NCBI GenBank assembly: GCA_022478985.1
Contig: JAKSZP010010615.1
Span: forward strand, 62,001-126,000
Origin: Massospora cicadina
Lineage: Eukaryota; Entomophthoromycota; Entomophthoromycetes; Entomophthorales; Entomophthoraceae
Length of the DNA: 64,000 nucleotides
Reading direction: 5' to 3'
The position numbers and the translations under genes were made by a program. Shown piece by piece: positions 9,925 through 22,143 of the stretch. Position 1 is the first letter of the stretch; each line of letters begins with the position of its first letter. Under the pieces are notes generated by a model. It was given only the letters and a program-made list of their open reading frames with translations, made no database searches and was not told the DNA's origin.

Positions 9925-11090
9925 GGCATCAGTCGCCATCTTGGTGATAACTTCAAACAGACCCGACCACAACACATCTAATTTGTTTCTTCTTCTAAAA
10001 CCATGTGTATTGCAATAGGCTACTATTTTGCCTATTTGATATTCTACTAAGGAATGTCAGTTCTTATTGTCTTTCAATTTCACTTGTATCCTTTTCTTTA
10101 ATTAGTATCAAATTCTTGCAATTGCATATTGATCAGGATATTTGTCAGTCAATTCAAGTACTGTTTGGCACTCATAATTAATGTTGGTTACACCACCTGT
10201 GTATAAAATTGGCAGCAACGTGGCCTTTCTCCCATAAAGCAACTCAAATGGCGTTTTACCTGTTGCTGTATGATGACTGATATTGTAGGCAAAATCACCG
10301 AACTCAGGTACATTCCCCATGTGGAAGTTCTTCCTGCGACCAGCTTCCTCAGCGTCATAGCCAGCATTCCATTCACCCATTCTACCAGTCTGTTTGTCTC
10401 CAGATGATAGGGTACTGACATGACTCCTCTGATCCCAATTATCTCATTCAATCTCAGAATCACATGAGACATGAAGTTTGTCCCATTATCACTAAGCAGG
10501 ACCTGTGGACATCCATGTTGATATACTACTTGATCCAGGATGAACCTCACAGTGCCGGTAGCATCTACTTTTGTTAGGGCCTTCATCTCGACCCATCTCA
10601 TCAGATGGTTGATGGCAACTATAATGTACTTGACTCCCCCTGTGCTCATTGTCAGCTGTCCCATAATGTCAATGGACACCATGTGTCAGGAAAATCCAGG
10701 GCGGACCAGTCAGTATCCAGTTGTATATTATGTAATATGTGCAGCTGGCACTCAATGCATTAAGCTAGATAATCTGCGACATCATAGTTAATGGATTCCA
10801 AGTAGTACTATTGGCAAATATAATCAGTTGTTTTCCTCAGGCCTCCACGCCCAAAACCTTGTGAGCTGCTTGCAAAATAGCTGCTTTTTCCGACAGCTTT
10901 AGGAATAATAACTTCTTCCAGTTAATCATCTTAAACACCTGTCCATCCATGGTCTCAGTGATTTCCATCACTTTCTGAAACGCACCTTGGATTTCTTAGG
11001 GCTCATTCCTGATTTCTCCATCGACCATTCTCTGGAATAGCTCATCCGCCTGCGGGTATATCATCTGGACCATTGGTAACCACAATAAGC
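9925..11090 (-). pseudogene. B integrase (broken)
   Basis: Minus-strand gypsy integrase in several frames. The core reads VSIDIMG (first catalytic Asp), LLSDNGTNF (second Asp) and ETNRLVEWVNGML (catalytic Glu) within 10188-10682. After a frameshift, 10108-10380 reads FAYNISHHTATGKTPFELLYGRKA, the typical post-core segment. About 9930-10070 reads GFRRRNKLDVLWSGLFEVITKM, the GPY/F-like C-terminal module. It would insert element cDNA into the genome; here it is disrupted by stops and shifts. Confidence 0.82.
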
Positions 11091-11099
11091 CATCCTCAT

Positions 11100-11640
11100 T
11101 CTGGTTAAAAGCCCCCACTCAGTGGACAATCTCATAATCATAATCCTGGAGCTTAAGTGCCCATTGGGTCAGTTGTCCTTCTGGATCTCTCAAATTGTAA
11201 AGCCAATGCAACGAAGAGTGGTCTATCACCACTTTAAAGTGCATTCCATGGATGTACACTTAAAAATGCTTACATGCGTAAATGACTGCAAGGCATTCAT
11301 GCTCATTCATGGTGTAGTTCCTCTCAGTGGTTGAGAATGTCTGGCTCACATACACCACCGGATGTTTGTCCCCAAGTTCGTCTACTTGGCTTAGTACTGC
11401 GCCAATTGCTGTTGATGAAGCATCAGTTTGTATAATAAACTCTCAATCAAAATTCAGATATTTCAGAATCAGAGAATCTATTAAATACTGGAGTAGCTCA
11501 TTAAAGGATTCCTGGGCTTCTTCATTCCATATGAATCCTTTTTTAGATCCTTCAATAGATGAAACAAGGGCTCAGCTATTTGGGCGAAGACCTAAATAAA
11601 TCTTCTGTAAAATCTGACCATCTCAAGGACTACTTGGATG
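11100..11640 (-). pseudogene. B RNase H domain (broken)
   Basis: The minus strand reads FIIQTDASSTAIGAVLSQ at about 11381-11450, with the conserved TDAS Asp, then NEHECLAVIYACKHF and VVIDHSSLHWLYNLRD. This is the RNase H domain of gypsy Pol, which degrades the RNA strand during reverse transcription. Several stops interrupt it. The plus-strand ORFs here are shadows. Confidence 0.8.
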
Positions 11641-12350
11641 TCTCAGACACTCTTTATCACAGCCAGCCATTCTATGGATCCTATCTTCTGGGCTTTCGGC
11701 TGCAATCCACTGGAGTTGATCACAAATCCCAGGTATTCCAACTCTTTTTTGAAGAAGTGGCACTTCCTCAGCTTAATCTTCAGGTTAGCCATGGACAGTT
11801 GCTTAAATACTTCTTCCAAGTGGTGTAAGTGATCAGTAAACGTCCTATGGAACACATTAATATTGTCCAGATATACTAGGATGCATGACAACTTCAAGTA
11901 GCTCAATATCATGTCCATGGGCTTTAAAACGTTGCAGGCGCATTACATAGACCCTGGGGCGTCCTCGCCAGTTGGTATAGCCCCAGCATGGTAATATCGT
12001 ACATTTTTCCTAGTCTTCTTTTAGAAAGATGATCTGACAATATTCCAAGATCAGATCCATTGCGGAGAGATACTTCGCTTCTCCAAATTGATCTAGTGCA
12101 TTATTGATCCTCGGTAGGTGATACAAATCTATCTTCATAATTTTATTCAGCTTCCGGTAGTCAATCACCACCCAGTTGGAGCCATCCTTTTTCTTCACAA
12201 TTAGAATCAGACTTGTCCAGGGACTCGAACAAATCTAGAAGCCCTTGCTTCACTAGTTTGCAGATATCATTCTCCACTACTGCTTCAACAGCTTTCAATC
12301 ATTATATTGGTTTCATTCTGATTAGCAAATTTTCCCTGTTGTCAACCTTG
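11640..12350 (-). pseudogene. B reverse transcriptase (broken), YLDN box
   Basis: 12010-12198 reads KKKDGSNWVVIDYRKLNKI and LSAMDLILEYCQI, with the motif A catalytic Asp. 11643-11918 reads LSCILVYLDNINVFHRTF, then the thumb region LKIKLRKCHFFKKELEYLGFV. The active-site box at 11862-11873 is YLDN, where YxDD is usual. The fingers start upstream near 12330. Stops and frameshifts separate the parts. Confidence 0.85.
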
Positions 12351-13300
12351 TGGATCACATCTTTTGCGCACCCCAAATCATGGCCATCCTGAGCAAACAC
12401 TTCCCAATACTTTTTGAATAGTTCAAGCATCTCCTCTTGCTGGTCTTATGACAGATCAGTGAGCTGCTTTTGATCAACTAATAGGTTGATGCTCTCAGTT
12501 ACCCCAGCCAGTAATCCCATCTCATCAAGAGTCCCAAAATCATGGAATCTCCTCAATTTGGCTGTCAAAATCAGATGAACAAACATGATGATCTTATTCT
12601 TCCTAATCTTCATCAGTTTTTCACTTAAGTTCGCCAGGAGAAATAGAATTTCTCCATGGCCCAGCATTATTATCCCAGGAGCCACCCAAGGCTCCACTCT
12701 GGACTTCTTCCAGGGGCTTCCAACCTCCCCATACAACAGCTTGGGTAACTCCAATATCAACCCCATGTCCACTATCACCTGTGATCCTGATTGTATGGTC
12801 TTCTCATTCTTGATCCTCAATGGAGTTTCTGGTTCTCTAGGATTTCCGATGGAATTTCTCTTGCATCCTAACAACTAATTGGTACTTAATCAGGACAATG
12901 TTGTCATTGTATATTAGATTGATGAAGTTGTTTCTCTGATTCAGCGGAGCTTCATCATCCTTCTGATATACCAATGGTAACATCTGACCCAATATGGTCA
13001 ACGTATTATCCTCAAAGTTACATTTAACTCTGTACTTGCATAGAAACTCCATTTCAATTAGAATGTCATAATTTTGGTTGGCCAAAACTGTTGCAGCGCA
13101 GATACCACCAACGACTTGAATTGTAGTGACAACGTGCTATAAGTTCCACAGGAGACCGTGGTGTTTGGCCCAGCTGTCCCATATTTCTTCTTATGTTTCA
13201 AGTCTGAAGTGATCTTCATCCTCTTTACCAGCTTGGTTGAGACAATATTGATGGGTGCTCCACTGTCGACAATCGCCCTTAAAAGCACGTAATTCACTTG
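12350..13300 (-). pseudogene. B protease and PR-RT linker (broken)
   Basis: 13058-13297 reads RAIVDSGAPINIVSTKLVKRMK, the retropepsin DSG motif, and then YGTAGPNTTVSCGTYSTLSL. 12837-13085 reads NYDILIEMEFLCKYRVK, equivalent to the distal ILIG segment. 12446-12874 is a linker conserved in the clade (EPWVAPGIIMLGHGEILFLL also occurs in degraded form in D and G). Protease would mature Gag-Pol. Confidence 0.78.
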
Positions 13301-13714
13301 TATGTCTATATATGTACACTCAGAGTTTTACAATATAGTGCTTAATGAGTGAATTGCAGCATTATTAGCCAAATTGAAGGTGTAAATAATCTGTGTCAAT
13401 AAATCAGGAAATGATTCCTTTATTGCACTAGGGGATTGACAAATTGGCCTCATCTAATCTGACTTCAAATTATCTTCAAAATTCTCAGTGGTTCACAACT
13501 TTTCTGCCAGTTGTTGGGTGTACAGCTGATCAACTTCCTTGATTATTTCAGGGTCAATTCTCTTCTCCGCAGCTCTAGTCACTGCATTTACATCCAGAAT
13601 GACCACTTGATACAGCTGATCCTGTACGTCGTCATCTATAAACAGATTGCTAATATCAATTTACTCAGTCATAATGTCAGGAGGAACAGGCTTCTCTGCA
13701 GCTCAAGACTGTTC

Positions 13715-15010
13715 CCCATCTAGGCTGCGGGCCCTTTTCCCAATTCTTTGGTGGCAGCTGACTCTTTCTCCTGGACCATGTTGATTTGATCCTTCAGTTT
13801 CTTACAGTGCACGGCGAAATGTCCTTTCACTCCACATTGGTAGATGACCTTTTCCTTCTTATTCAACTGTCCAAAACTTTTTGGACTTATTCTCTGACAC
13901 AGTTTGATTAGTTGTCTCTTTAGCTCCTTCATTTTCCTTCGTAAGTTTCAGATTGCATACCAGATTGGATTTAAAGCTTCTATTTAGGGCATCAAATGTC
14001 GCTCCCAAAATCTTCAAATTATATACCATTTGTGAGGTAGTTATTTCCATCGTGAACATGGAAGACATCATGCAAAGCAAATTGCAATAGGGCTGAAGGG
14101 CCACTTGCAAGGCGATTCTGGCATCGAAGTTGTCCAGCACTTTCTCTCTGACCAGGATCTGTGACTCCTGGTAAAACCAATCTGCAAAGCTTACTAGAGA
14201 CTCATCTTTATGGAACTGGATTCCCATAAATTCCTGTTTGTGATTTGACATGCGCGTTAGCTCCCAAACTCTTTCATGTTGGCCGCCTTTGCCTCAGCAT
14301 ATGACCAGCTGACCCCTCTAGGTGAGGTAAAACTAAGTTCTGATAGTTGGTGTCTAGACAATTCATGACTTTCAACGCCTTTTGACGATCCCCGTAGCCA
14401 TACATGGTCATATCAATCAGTCATAAAAACGCTGGGGCATTATCCCAATGGAACGTTAGAAATTTTAGCGTTGCCTTAAATTCCTCTGAGTTATCTCTGA
14501 CCGATTCTCTTGGTTTGGCCACTCAGCTAACTTGAGGAGTGACTTTGGGCATCATCTCCAAAATGGCAGCAAAAGCGGGCAGCATGTTCCTTGGGGAAAA
14601 TGACTTCCCGAGTATTGTGTGAGGACTTCTTTCTTCAGCATCACTTGCCATATCTAGCTCACAACCGCATTTGTGAGTTTTAAGTTTCTCCACCAGTTTG
14701 ATCAGTCGTTCTATATCTGCACTGAATTTTCTCAAACAAACATAATCTGCTTCTCGCTCCGTTTTCAGGTATTAGAACTCTTAAATAAGAGCCCCTTCTT
14801 TATTCTTTAACGAAGTTACTTTCCCAAGTAAATCATTCCCAAAACTTGCAACATTATCTATCCCTTCCTCCACCTTAAAGACTCATTCTAATAAGGCTGC
14901 AAATTCCCAATGATCCAATAGTTTAGGGAATTCTGATTCACAGTGGCTAATTCTGTCCACAGTTTGCATAACTTGTCTTTGTACAACATTCTTATAAATT
15001 CTTCAACTCA
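13715..15010 (-). pseudogene. B Gag (broken)
   Basis: 14523-14735 is the N-terminal part, with a charged helical stretch. 13859-14251 reads EFMGIQFHKDESLVSFADWFYQESQILV, a capsid-like segment shared with C, E and F. 13795-13850 reads YQCGVKGHFAVHC, a CCHC knuckle that has lost its first cysteine. Gag would package RNA into particles. It is broken by stops between these blocks. 13300-13715 is a spacer without recognised domains. Confidence 0.75.
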
Positions 15011-15014
15011 ACTA

Positions 15015-15032
15015 CCCCTGTAGTAAGCACCA
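15015..15032 (-). promoter_or_regulatory. B primer-binding site
   Basis: The minus strand reads TGGTGCTTACTACAGGGG three bases inside the 5' LTR. It differs by one base from the site shared by D and F. The leading TGG would pair with a tRNA CCA end. I could not assign the tRNA. Confidence 0.8.
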
Positions 15033-15035
15033 ACA

Positions 15036-16169
15036 TGTAAAAATCTACTTGTTGGGTTATTATCAGTAAAAACCCTAGTTACTTTTTTACTGCATAGGTT
15101 CGGTTTTCTTGTGCACTTCATCCACGTTGTATAGTATATTAAATTGGTTGATAATAGTATGACGACTATTATCTGTAGTTGAGTATGTTTTATTATATCT
15201 CAGACCAACGCTCAGCCAGTATTTCTGATTAAATACTTAAGATGTCATGATCTAAGGATTTGTTCCCTTGTTCTTTACAACCCAATCTTCGCTGTGATTC
15301 CCTTGTGACAGTCTCTTTGGTCCAACACACAGTTGGCAGCAATCCCAAATTGTGTCTCCTTCTTCTCTAGATCCCCGCTCAGATCCTTTTACACAAAGAG
15401 TCAACCAATTATCGCACACAGCAATAATATCCTTGATAAGAATAGAAAGTTGAAAGCTGATGGTACTTCAACTTAGCTATCTACCAGATAAAAAAATATA
15501 GAACTATATAACTCTGTTTTAGACTCTGGGTTTTATATGGAGTGCATTCTAGGAAATTTATAGTGGAGATTAGATCTTCTAACCTACACTTGACACCTCT
15601 TTGATGAAATGGCAGCTGTTGCCATTGAATCACCCATCCTCGTTTTGGCAGCAATGGTCTTCCCCATCCTGGCTAGGATTACATCGTTGTACATCCTTGA
15701 GACCTAAACGGAAAGAGTCAGAAAACGTGTCCCTAACGTTTTCCTCTCGATCTAAGTGAACCAACTATATTTGGCTAGCGACCTGCTTAGGTAATGGGAC
15801 TTATCACCCATTAAGGCAGGTCACGCACAAACTGATTGGTCTGCTAATTGCAGGCGACATCACTCACCTCGCAACTTGCTACTCATTCCCAATCAGTTGG
15901 TGATAAAACCTGACCAATTCCAATTGGTACACCTGATAGTTGATTAATATCAGATGCCATATTTCGTCAGAAACTACACCTGATGAGATCTTAAGCATTA
16001 GTCCAGGTTGATCAACGGATATGAATAGGAGAATATCCCAAAATCCCCCAAATGTAGTTACTCCAAAACTTGGGCCAACTGATTTCCAATTTACTTCGCT
16101 TTAGGGATTTATCCCTTTAGCGATTCCTGGTGATCTAGCAGGCTGGGAATATGGGCAAAAATCCCAACA
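15036..16169 (-). repeat. B 5' LTR
   Basis: 1134 bp, the partner of 6604-7746. Ends TGTAAAAATCTACTTGTT and ATCCCAACA. The perfect TSD copy atgat follows at 16170. Confidence 0.92.
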
Positions 16170-16174
16170 ATGAT

Positions 16175-17195
16175 CCTCAATATGGCCAGTGGCTTACAGT
16201 ATATTCAATGTTTGGAAACTCACTAGGCCTATTAACATAGCCTTGACTCATCTGGTCAATTTTGGGCATAATTTTCCCAACATAATTGGAACTTCTTTCA
16301 AGGAAGGTTCAATACAAGTTGTGCTTATAGCTTTTCAACACTTCTCCAAATGTAAGACTATGCTAAAACTAAGAAGAAGATAAAATAATATATCTTTTAT
16401 ATAGAATATTTATCTGATAATCTGTCATTAGGCCAGGTGCCAGTATTTATACCTCTTGGGCATCTCCTGGCCACATTTGAGCACAAAGATTCAACAGATA
16501 TTTTACCACTTCAGTTTGCCCTTGAATTGATACAACTGAGACCTTTCCTTAGGTTTATTGGTGGCCAATCACTCTCAAAATCAGGAGAATTTCAGGGACA
16601 AAAATTACAATAAAAGCATGCGAATTTGTCCTAGGATCTTCTTTATTTGTGTTTCGTCATACTGCTGATGAAATACACCTTCTGTGAAATTTTTGCCTTG
16701 ATTAAGGTAGATGAAGTACCCCTAATTGGGACATCAGCAGACCTCTCTTTTGATAGCACTAGGTACTCCCTTTTGGGCGGTCCATATGCAAGTGCTATCA
16801 TGCCAATTGCATGGATTGACATACAAATTTCACCCTAAAGCAGGAAATTGATTATGTTTTTGTTCATCTGATGGTCCATGGGACTTTTAAATACTAACTT
16901 CGGTCAGTCCCAAACAATTTTTATACAATTTGTTTAATTGTGTTCCTAATAATCATGTAAAATTGCCAAGATTTGATGCTTAGGAAATCAGCCATAATGT
17001 GTGAGCGTATTTGGGCCAACTTTATTGATAAAGTACTTGATTGAATTTAAGTAGAGACATTTGGCCTAAACCATGTAATTGAAATAGATTTTGAGGTGAG
17101 AAAATAGGTGTTAGCTCAAGTGTTATATATAGGTTAATCGCCCGATCTGATGGTTGTCAAGGGTTTATCTTTGAGTCAACCACCATAATCTGACA
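16175..17195 (-). repeat. C 3' LTR, inner fragment
   Basis: Resumes the C LTR after B and aligns with 29025-30043 of the C 5' LTR. It ends CATAATCTGACA. The ORFs at 16189-16383 and 16647-16838 have a counterpart in the other LTR (29497-29688) only because the LTRs are duplicates. Confidence 0.9.
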
Positions 17196-17210
17196 TTTCC
17201 CCCCTCTTGA
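17196..17210 (-). other. C polypurine tract
   Basis: The minus strand reads TCAAGAGGGGGGAAA immediately before the 3' LTR, an uninterrupted purine run after its first bases. Confidence 0.8.
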
Positions 17211-17499
17211 CTTGAACATAAGCCCTAAGATTCCCGAATAGCTTTTAATGTCATCATCATCTGTTATCTTCAGCCCAAACACCTGATGAGCATGGAGTTG
17301 GGTTTTCATTTGGTAACTTTGGCCTGAACGCCCAATGAGTCTTAAGTATAATCCTCTTATTGTTAATTTTGGCTGAACACCCGTCAAGTCTGACGTTGGA
17401 TCCTCTACCCAACCTCAAGTGCAAACTAAAGTATTAATTAGAATAAAACTATTATATATTTGCTTTTTTTGTTTTTGTTTTGTTTTAGTTTTAGTTTTA

Positions 17500-18310
17500 G
17501 TTTTTACTTTTTTTTTAATTGGCTCACTTATTAAACCTTCTTATGAATTTTGCATTAACTTAGTTCTATTTATGTCCAGTCTAGATATCCTTGATTGTGT
17601 ATATGAACCCAGACGTTTTCTCAATCACTTCAAGTGGCCTAACCCAGATGCAATCTAACTTTTGCAATTGACCTGACCCATGGATATTACAAAATAGAAC
17701 TTCATCATTAACTTCGAATTTGGCCAGTGTGTAACAGTACTTTAAGTCCTTTTGATGTCAGGCCTTTTTCTTGGCAAAATTGTTGTCAAAGGCTTTGACT
17801 TGTAGTTTGATTAAAGCATCCACAAGCTTATTAACGTACTGAGGATAAGTGTTTTCGCCAAGATCCTCTAGGGCCATATATAGCAGCGTTGGTAGGGCCA
17901 GGTTTCTACCATATAATATTTGAAATGGAGACATCCTGGTTGATGAATGGTAGGAGATATTGTAGGCGAAGACTTCCAAATTTAGACAAGTATCCATTCA
18001 GATGGTTAGGCCGAGGTTAAATTTCTGGATAATGCTCACCAAAGTCCCATTTGCACGCTCAACAGTACCATTAGTTTTGGGGGATAGGGAGCAAAAAGCA
18101 CACCTCATAAAACCATGAATTGGTTGAGCTTGGCAAGGACATTGGCAGTAAAATTGGTTCTTTTTTAGTCAGAATAACCTGGGGACATCCATGTTTGTGG
18201 ATAGTTTTCTCAAGGACGAATTTGGCAGTAGTTGCCGCTCCAGCTTCCTGAATGGCCTTGGCCTCAACCCATTTGTCTAGTGATCGATGGCTTCAATTAT
18301 GTACTTGACC
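17500..18310 (-). pseudogene. C integrase, C-terminal half (broken)
   Basis: 17758-17997 reads LEVFAYNISYHSSTRMSPFQILYGRN, the conserved post-core segment. About 17560-17740 reads KLDCIWVRPLEVIEKTSGFIYTIKD, the GPY/F-like module. About 18170-18310 encodes the core in broken frames. The gene is cut at 18329 by LINE LF and resumes at 23633. The last residues run into a T-rich tract (17461-17516) that reads as a Lys/Thr-rich tail on the minus strand. Confidence 0.8.
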
Positions 18311-18560
18311 TTCATATTGCTTGTTGGAAATTTATCTCCTTGCCAACTTTTCTTTCTCGTTGCAATCACTTTTGCAACCCATTCAATTCAAGACTGAGTC
18401 TAGTTTGATAATCTCACAGAGGAGATTGGTCTGCGCCCATGTCAGGGAGCAGTTGGGCAAGCAAGGTAAGAGGAGCAGGTGAAAGGCCCGCGACCTCCAA
18501 CGTTCAAAACGCCCTGGAGAATCCGGCGGAATAGACAAAAATCTTAAAAAACTGGCGGTC

Positions 18561-19852
18561 ATGATTTCCCCGAAAATACTCACATGGCAAGCACGATGCA
18601 ACCAGTACATCAACACGCCACACTCCCAACCACTTTCATCAGTGGAATTTGGAGTCCGCGTGTATCTGGACATCCAAAAAATGGTTTTATGGAAAAATTT
18701 TGTGAAGATGTACAAAAATTTTCCTGACCACGGTGTACGTTGCACCTCACTCCATGTCACACAGTTGGTTGGATCTAGGTTTTGAGAGCAAAAAAAGCAG
18801 CAGACGAGGCTGCAGTGGTGCGTATAGTGGTCAACCTCCCTGAAGGGCAATGGGTCGTTGAAACCAAACGCACCAGATGGACAAAATCAAACCAAATTTT
18901 CCTCACGTTTGACTTTTTGCCTACTACGGTAAAACGTGACATTTTGGAACAACACCTGAAAGATGATTCTCGCCATATATGGCGAAGTACAATCTTTCAA
19001 AATGCAACGCTTCATGCTGATGCCACACCTGTGCACTGGCAAAGCCATCGCAGTTCTGACCTCAACTGAGGAGATTGCGAAGGACCTAACCCAATTCTGC
19101 ACTCCACTTTTATTGATATCGCAGGGCATATCACCCACCCATTCCAGGTGACCGTGGACAGCGTGCCCCCCATTTGCACCCACTGTGACGCGTTTGGCCA
19201 CAAAACACACGCATGCCCCATCAAGGAGGGCGTCACATTCCAAGAGCACCCCTCGGTGGCCATGGCCAATGGAGAGGCGCACTATGAACCAACCGCAAGC
19301 ACCAAGAAGGCTTTCCCATGGGGAGCACAAGGCCGCTACCTACTGGTAAAGCCTATCTCCCTGCAAGAACTGAAGAAGGCTAAGCAGGCCCATAGGGCTG
19401 CAGCCAAGGAAATGGCCAAGGCCACCACTGCTATCCCACACTCACAACGCCAGGAGGATATGGAAACCTTTGCGGTGGAAGCAACTCGAGAATCCATCAA
19501 CCAATCAGATTGGGAAGCCCATACTGAGTGGGCCACTCAATCTGAGGATCCGATGGGAGACTCAATCTCACCCAATCGTTGCACCCAAGCTCTGGTCAAA
19601 ACTGACTTGAGACCTATCCCAACTGAAAAAATTTTTTTTGACCCGCTCAATGGTGCACTGAACTCATCCGCACTACAAAAAATTCGTCCAACGTCGGGAA
19701 AACAAAAAGTGAAGGCCAAAGCCAACTTGACTCTTTCTGCAAAAATCAACAAAAACTCTGATAGCATTGCTGCTAACACTCACGCTGCTGTGAAAGCCCG
19801 TGGGGACCTAGAAGAGGCTGGTGGGCCTGGGGGCCCACCAACTCGCATCTAA
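18561..19852 (+). pseudogene. LF ORF1, CCHC RNA-binding protein
   Basis: The longest block is 19148-19852. Its CCHC knuckle CTHCDAFGHKTHAC (CX2CX4HX4C) lies at 19175-19216. Upstream, 18782-19069 reads VVNLPEGQWVVETKRTRWTK and QIFLTFDFLPTTVKRDIL, probably the N-terminal single-strand-binding fold, with frameshifts near 19010-19150. The C-terminal half is Lys/Ala-rich and ends GGPGGPPTRI before TAA. ORF1 proteins bind element RNA in the RNP. The first ORF (18561-18785) is uncertain as a start. Confidence 0.78.
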
Positions 19853-19858
19853 GGTGTG

Positions 19859-20800
19859 ATGGGGGAAACCTTCACTTTAGGGACATTAGATATTGCCAGA
19901 CTCAAGGCCTCCCCATCCTGGGCTAGGAAACTGAGTTTTTTTACAACACAATTTACACGTGGATATCCTGGCCATCCAGGAGTCCCACTGTCCACGAGGT
20001 TCCGAGGAAACTTGGAAAACAATGCTCCTCCTATCCCTATCCTTTTGGGTGAAGCACTGTGGGGTGCTAAATTGGAAAAATAATTTTTTAAAATTTGTAT
20101 CCTCAGAAACATTCCTAAATGGCTGAGTGCTCATCGTCACCTTCTCGTGGGCCAATGTAGTACATGCATTCATCAACATCTATGCCCCAAATGGTGCACA
20201 TGAGCGTCGGGAATTTTTCTCATTGGTCAAATCCCTCCCACTACCCCCTGATTATTTCCTAGTTGGTGACATGAACTGTTGGCTAACCTCACCAACGGAC
20301 TGGTAGCCTCCCTCACCCCACGCCCCACAGGGTCACATTGAGCTACGCGTTCTAAAGGCCACCCTTGGGTTAATGGATGTGCTGCTGCGACATGCCCCGC
20401 TGCTCGAAAACATAATGCATCCCCACATCCACAATGGCCAATTAAGGTCCATGACCCGCATCGACCTTATTCTAACACCAACGAAATTCCAACCCCACAT
20501 CTCCCACTTCAAAACAACAAAAATGGAATTCTCTGACCACCGACTGGTCTTGATAACATACCACCTACCTGAAACAGTTGCTAAGGCCCCACATTGGTGC
20601 AAAATCCGCCCCCTGAGCTCACATTGCCAGGATTTTCTACATGGGTGGAAGAAGCAACTTTGGCAAAAAAGTTTGTTGCACCATTTTGTGCGGACCCCAT
20701 TTCCACATGGGCAACTTTCAAAGAGGACACCATCTGCCACTCTTGCCATCTCTCCACCAGATGCTCATGAGCCACATCAGCAGTTATCTCGCACGCTCTG
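19859..20800 (+). pseudogene. LF ORF2, APE endonuclease domain
   Basis: The N-terminal domain of ORF2 is readable in three frames: TLDIARL-SP at 19880-19915, DILAIQESHC with the catalytic Glu near 19960, FINIYAPNGAHERREFF near 20170-20215, YFLVGDMNC near 20255, then RIDLILTP and FSDHRLVLITY in 20373-20801. These are the conserved Mg-dependent exonuclease/endonuclease motifs that nick the target for priming. Stops at about 20120 and 20305 and frame changes disable it. Confidence 0.85.
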
Positions 20801-21179
20801 ACAGAATTGGCACACTTGGAGTCCAACATCTCAGCTACAGGATACAGCCCTGCATGGGGCCAGAAGTGGGCAGAGGCAGCCGCCCACCTCAACGCACTTG
20901 AAAGGCAACACAAACATTGGGTTTGTGTTCAATACAGGCCACACGCATCACAAAAGGTGACAAGTGCACCGCATATTTCTTTAAAAAATTTTCGCAACAC
21001 ATCAGAGCATGGCCTGCACACAGGTGCGAAGATCGGATAATTTTATTGTGGATATACCGGCTGGAGTGGCAATTGAAACGTAAAATATTACTCCAAGTTG
21101 AACCGCTCTGACCCAATTCAGCCGGCCAAAGTGGCAGAATTTCTCGACTGAGCTCATATCTGCACCATTTTCCAATACC

Positions 21180-22080
21180 CAGAAATAATAAATTTAATTT
21201 CTCCAAACGAATTATGGACAGCCATTCATGGTGCGCCAAACCAAAAATGCCCAGGCCCAGATGGCATTCCATATGAGTTCTACAAAAAATATTTCAAATA
21301 TATCCCCACTTCTCTTGCCTCACTTAACCAAAGCCTGTTGGAAACGCGCCCCCTACCAGGAGGACATGAGGTCTTTACTGTCACACTCTTCAAGAAAGGG
21401 GATAAGCTTGACTTAGCTAACTGGTGCCCCATTTCTCTAACAAACACAGACACCAAAATTTTAACAAAAACTATGGCTAACTGATTAGGGACTGTAGCAT
21501 CTGCCACCATCTCCCCAGAAAAATTTGGTTTCATCCCCAGAAGGTCGATTTGGGATAACGTGCACTCTGTGGCTAATGTATGTCAGTCCACAGCCTCTGG
21601 GGCACTTGTATTCTTGGACCAACAAAAGGCCTATGATAGAATAAGCTGGGAATACCCAAGGGCCTGCCTCCATCAATTCCGCCTACCCCCTCGCTTCATC
21701 AACTGGGTGATGCTGCTCATGGAATCTGCAACAATGGCAGTGCGTGGCCCTGGCTTCCTAACGGAAGTAGTCCACCCTCAAAGGGGCTTGCGACAAGGGG
21801 ACCCCCTCAGCCCACTCTTATACAACTTCAGCCTTGAACCACTACTGCGAAATGTGAATGCCCAACTCACTGGGGTCCATGTGCCAAGCCAAGCCCCAGT
21901 CAAGATATTGGCATTCGCAGATGATTGTGTGGTTGGGGTGTCTATTAATCAATATGCACGCGCGCTTGAAGCTCTCATCTGGGATATTCCCGGGTAAGCA
22001 ATGCGGCACTGAACGCCTCCAAAACCAAAATCATCCTCTTTGGTCAGTTTCAGAACTGCTGGGCCCCAGCAATTAGTTCC
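21180..22080 (+). pseudogene. LF ORF2, reverse transcriptase domain
   Basis: About 21240-21430 reads CPGPDGIPYEFYKKYF, KKGDKLDLANWCPISLTN and a stop at 21482. 21560-21997 is an intact stretch with VFLDQQKAYDRISW (motif A, near 21611), GLRQGDPLSPLLYN (near 21785) and LAFADDCVVGV (FADD active site, near 21912). A shift follows, then ALNASKTKIILFG (about 22005-22045). Between APE and RT, 20800-21180 holds the linker ending TAYFFKKFSQHI. Both catalytic Asp positions are present. Confidence 0.9.
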
Positions 22081-22143
22081 CAACCCGGCCCATCTGCTCA
22101 CCCACGTCCACGCCTTACTAACTCAACACACACCGCTCCACTG

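Larger units (their letters stand above)
6604..16169 (-). mobile_element. B: gypsy retrotransposon in C 3' LTR
   Basis: Minus-strand gypsy element, 9.57 kb, with LTRs 6604-7746 and 15036-16169 (TGT...AACA). A perfect TSD, atgat, lies at 6599-6603 and 16170-16174. PBS, Gag, protease, RT, RNase H and integrase are all recognisable but broken. It is about 2 kb longer than its relatives because of a region between integrase and 3' LTR that carries an ORF on the opposite strand. Confidence 0.92.

Noticed and set aside
10540..11828. Plus-strand ORFs across element B pol
   Set aside because: They are antisense shadows of RNase H, RT and integrase motifs that are clearly readable on the minus strand.
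17461..17516. (TTTTAG)n-like tract resembling an interstitial telomere repeat
   Set aside because: Only three loosely repeated units in a T-rich stretch, located at the 3' end of the C integrase. It is better explained as low-complexity sequence.
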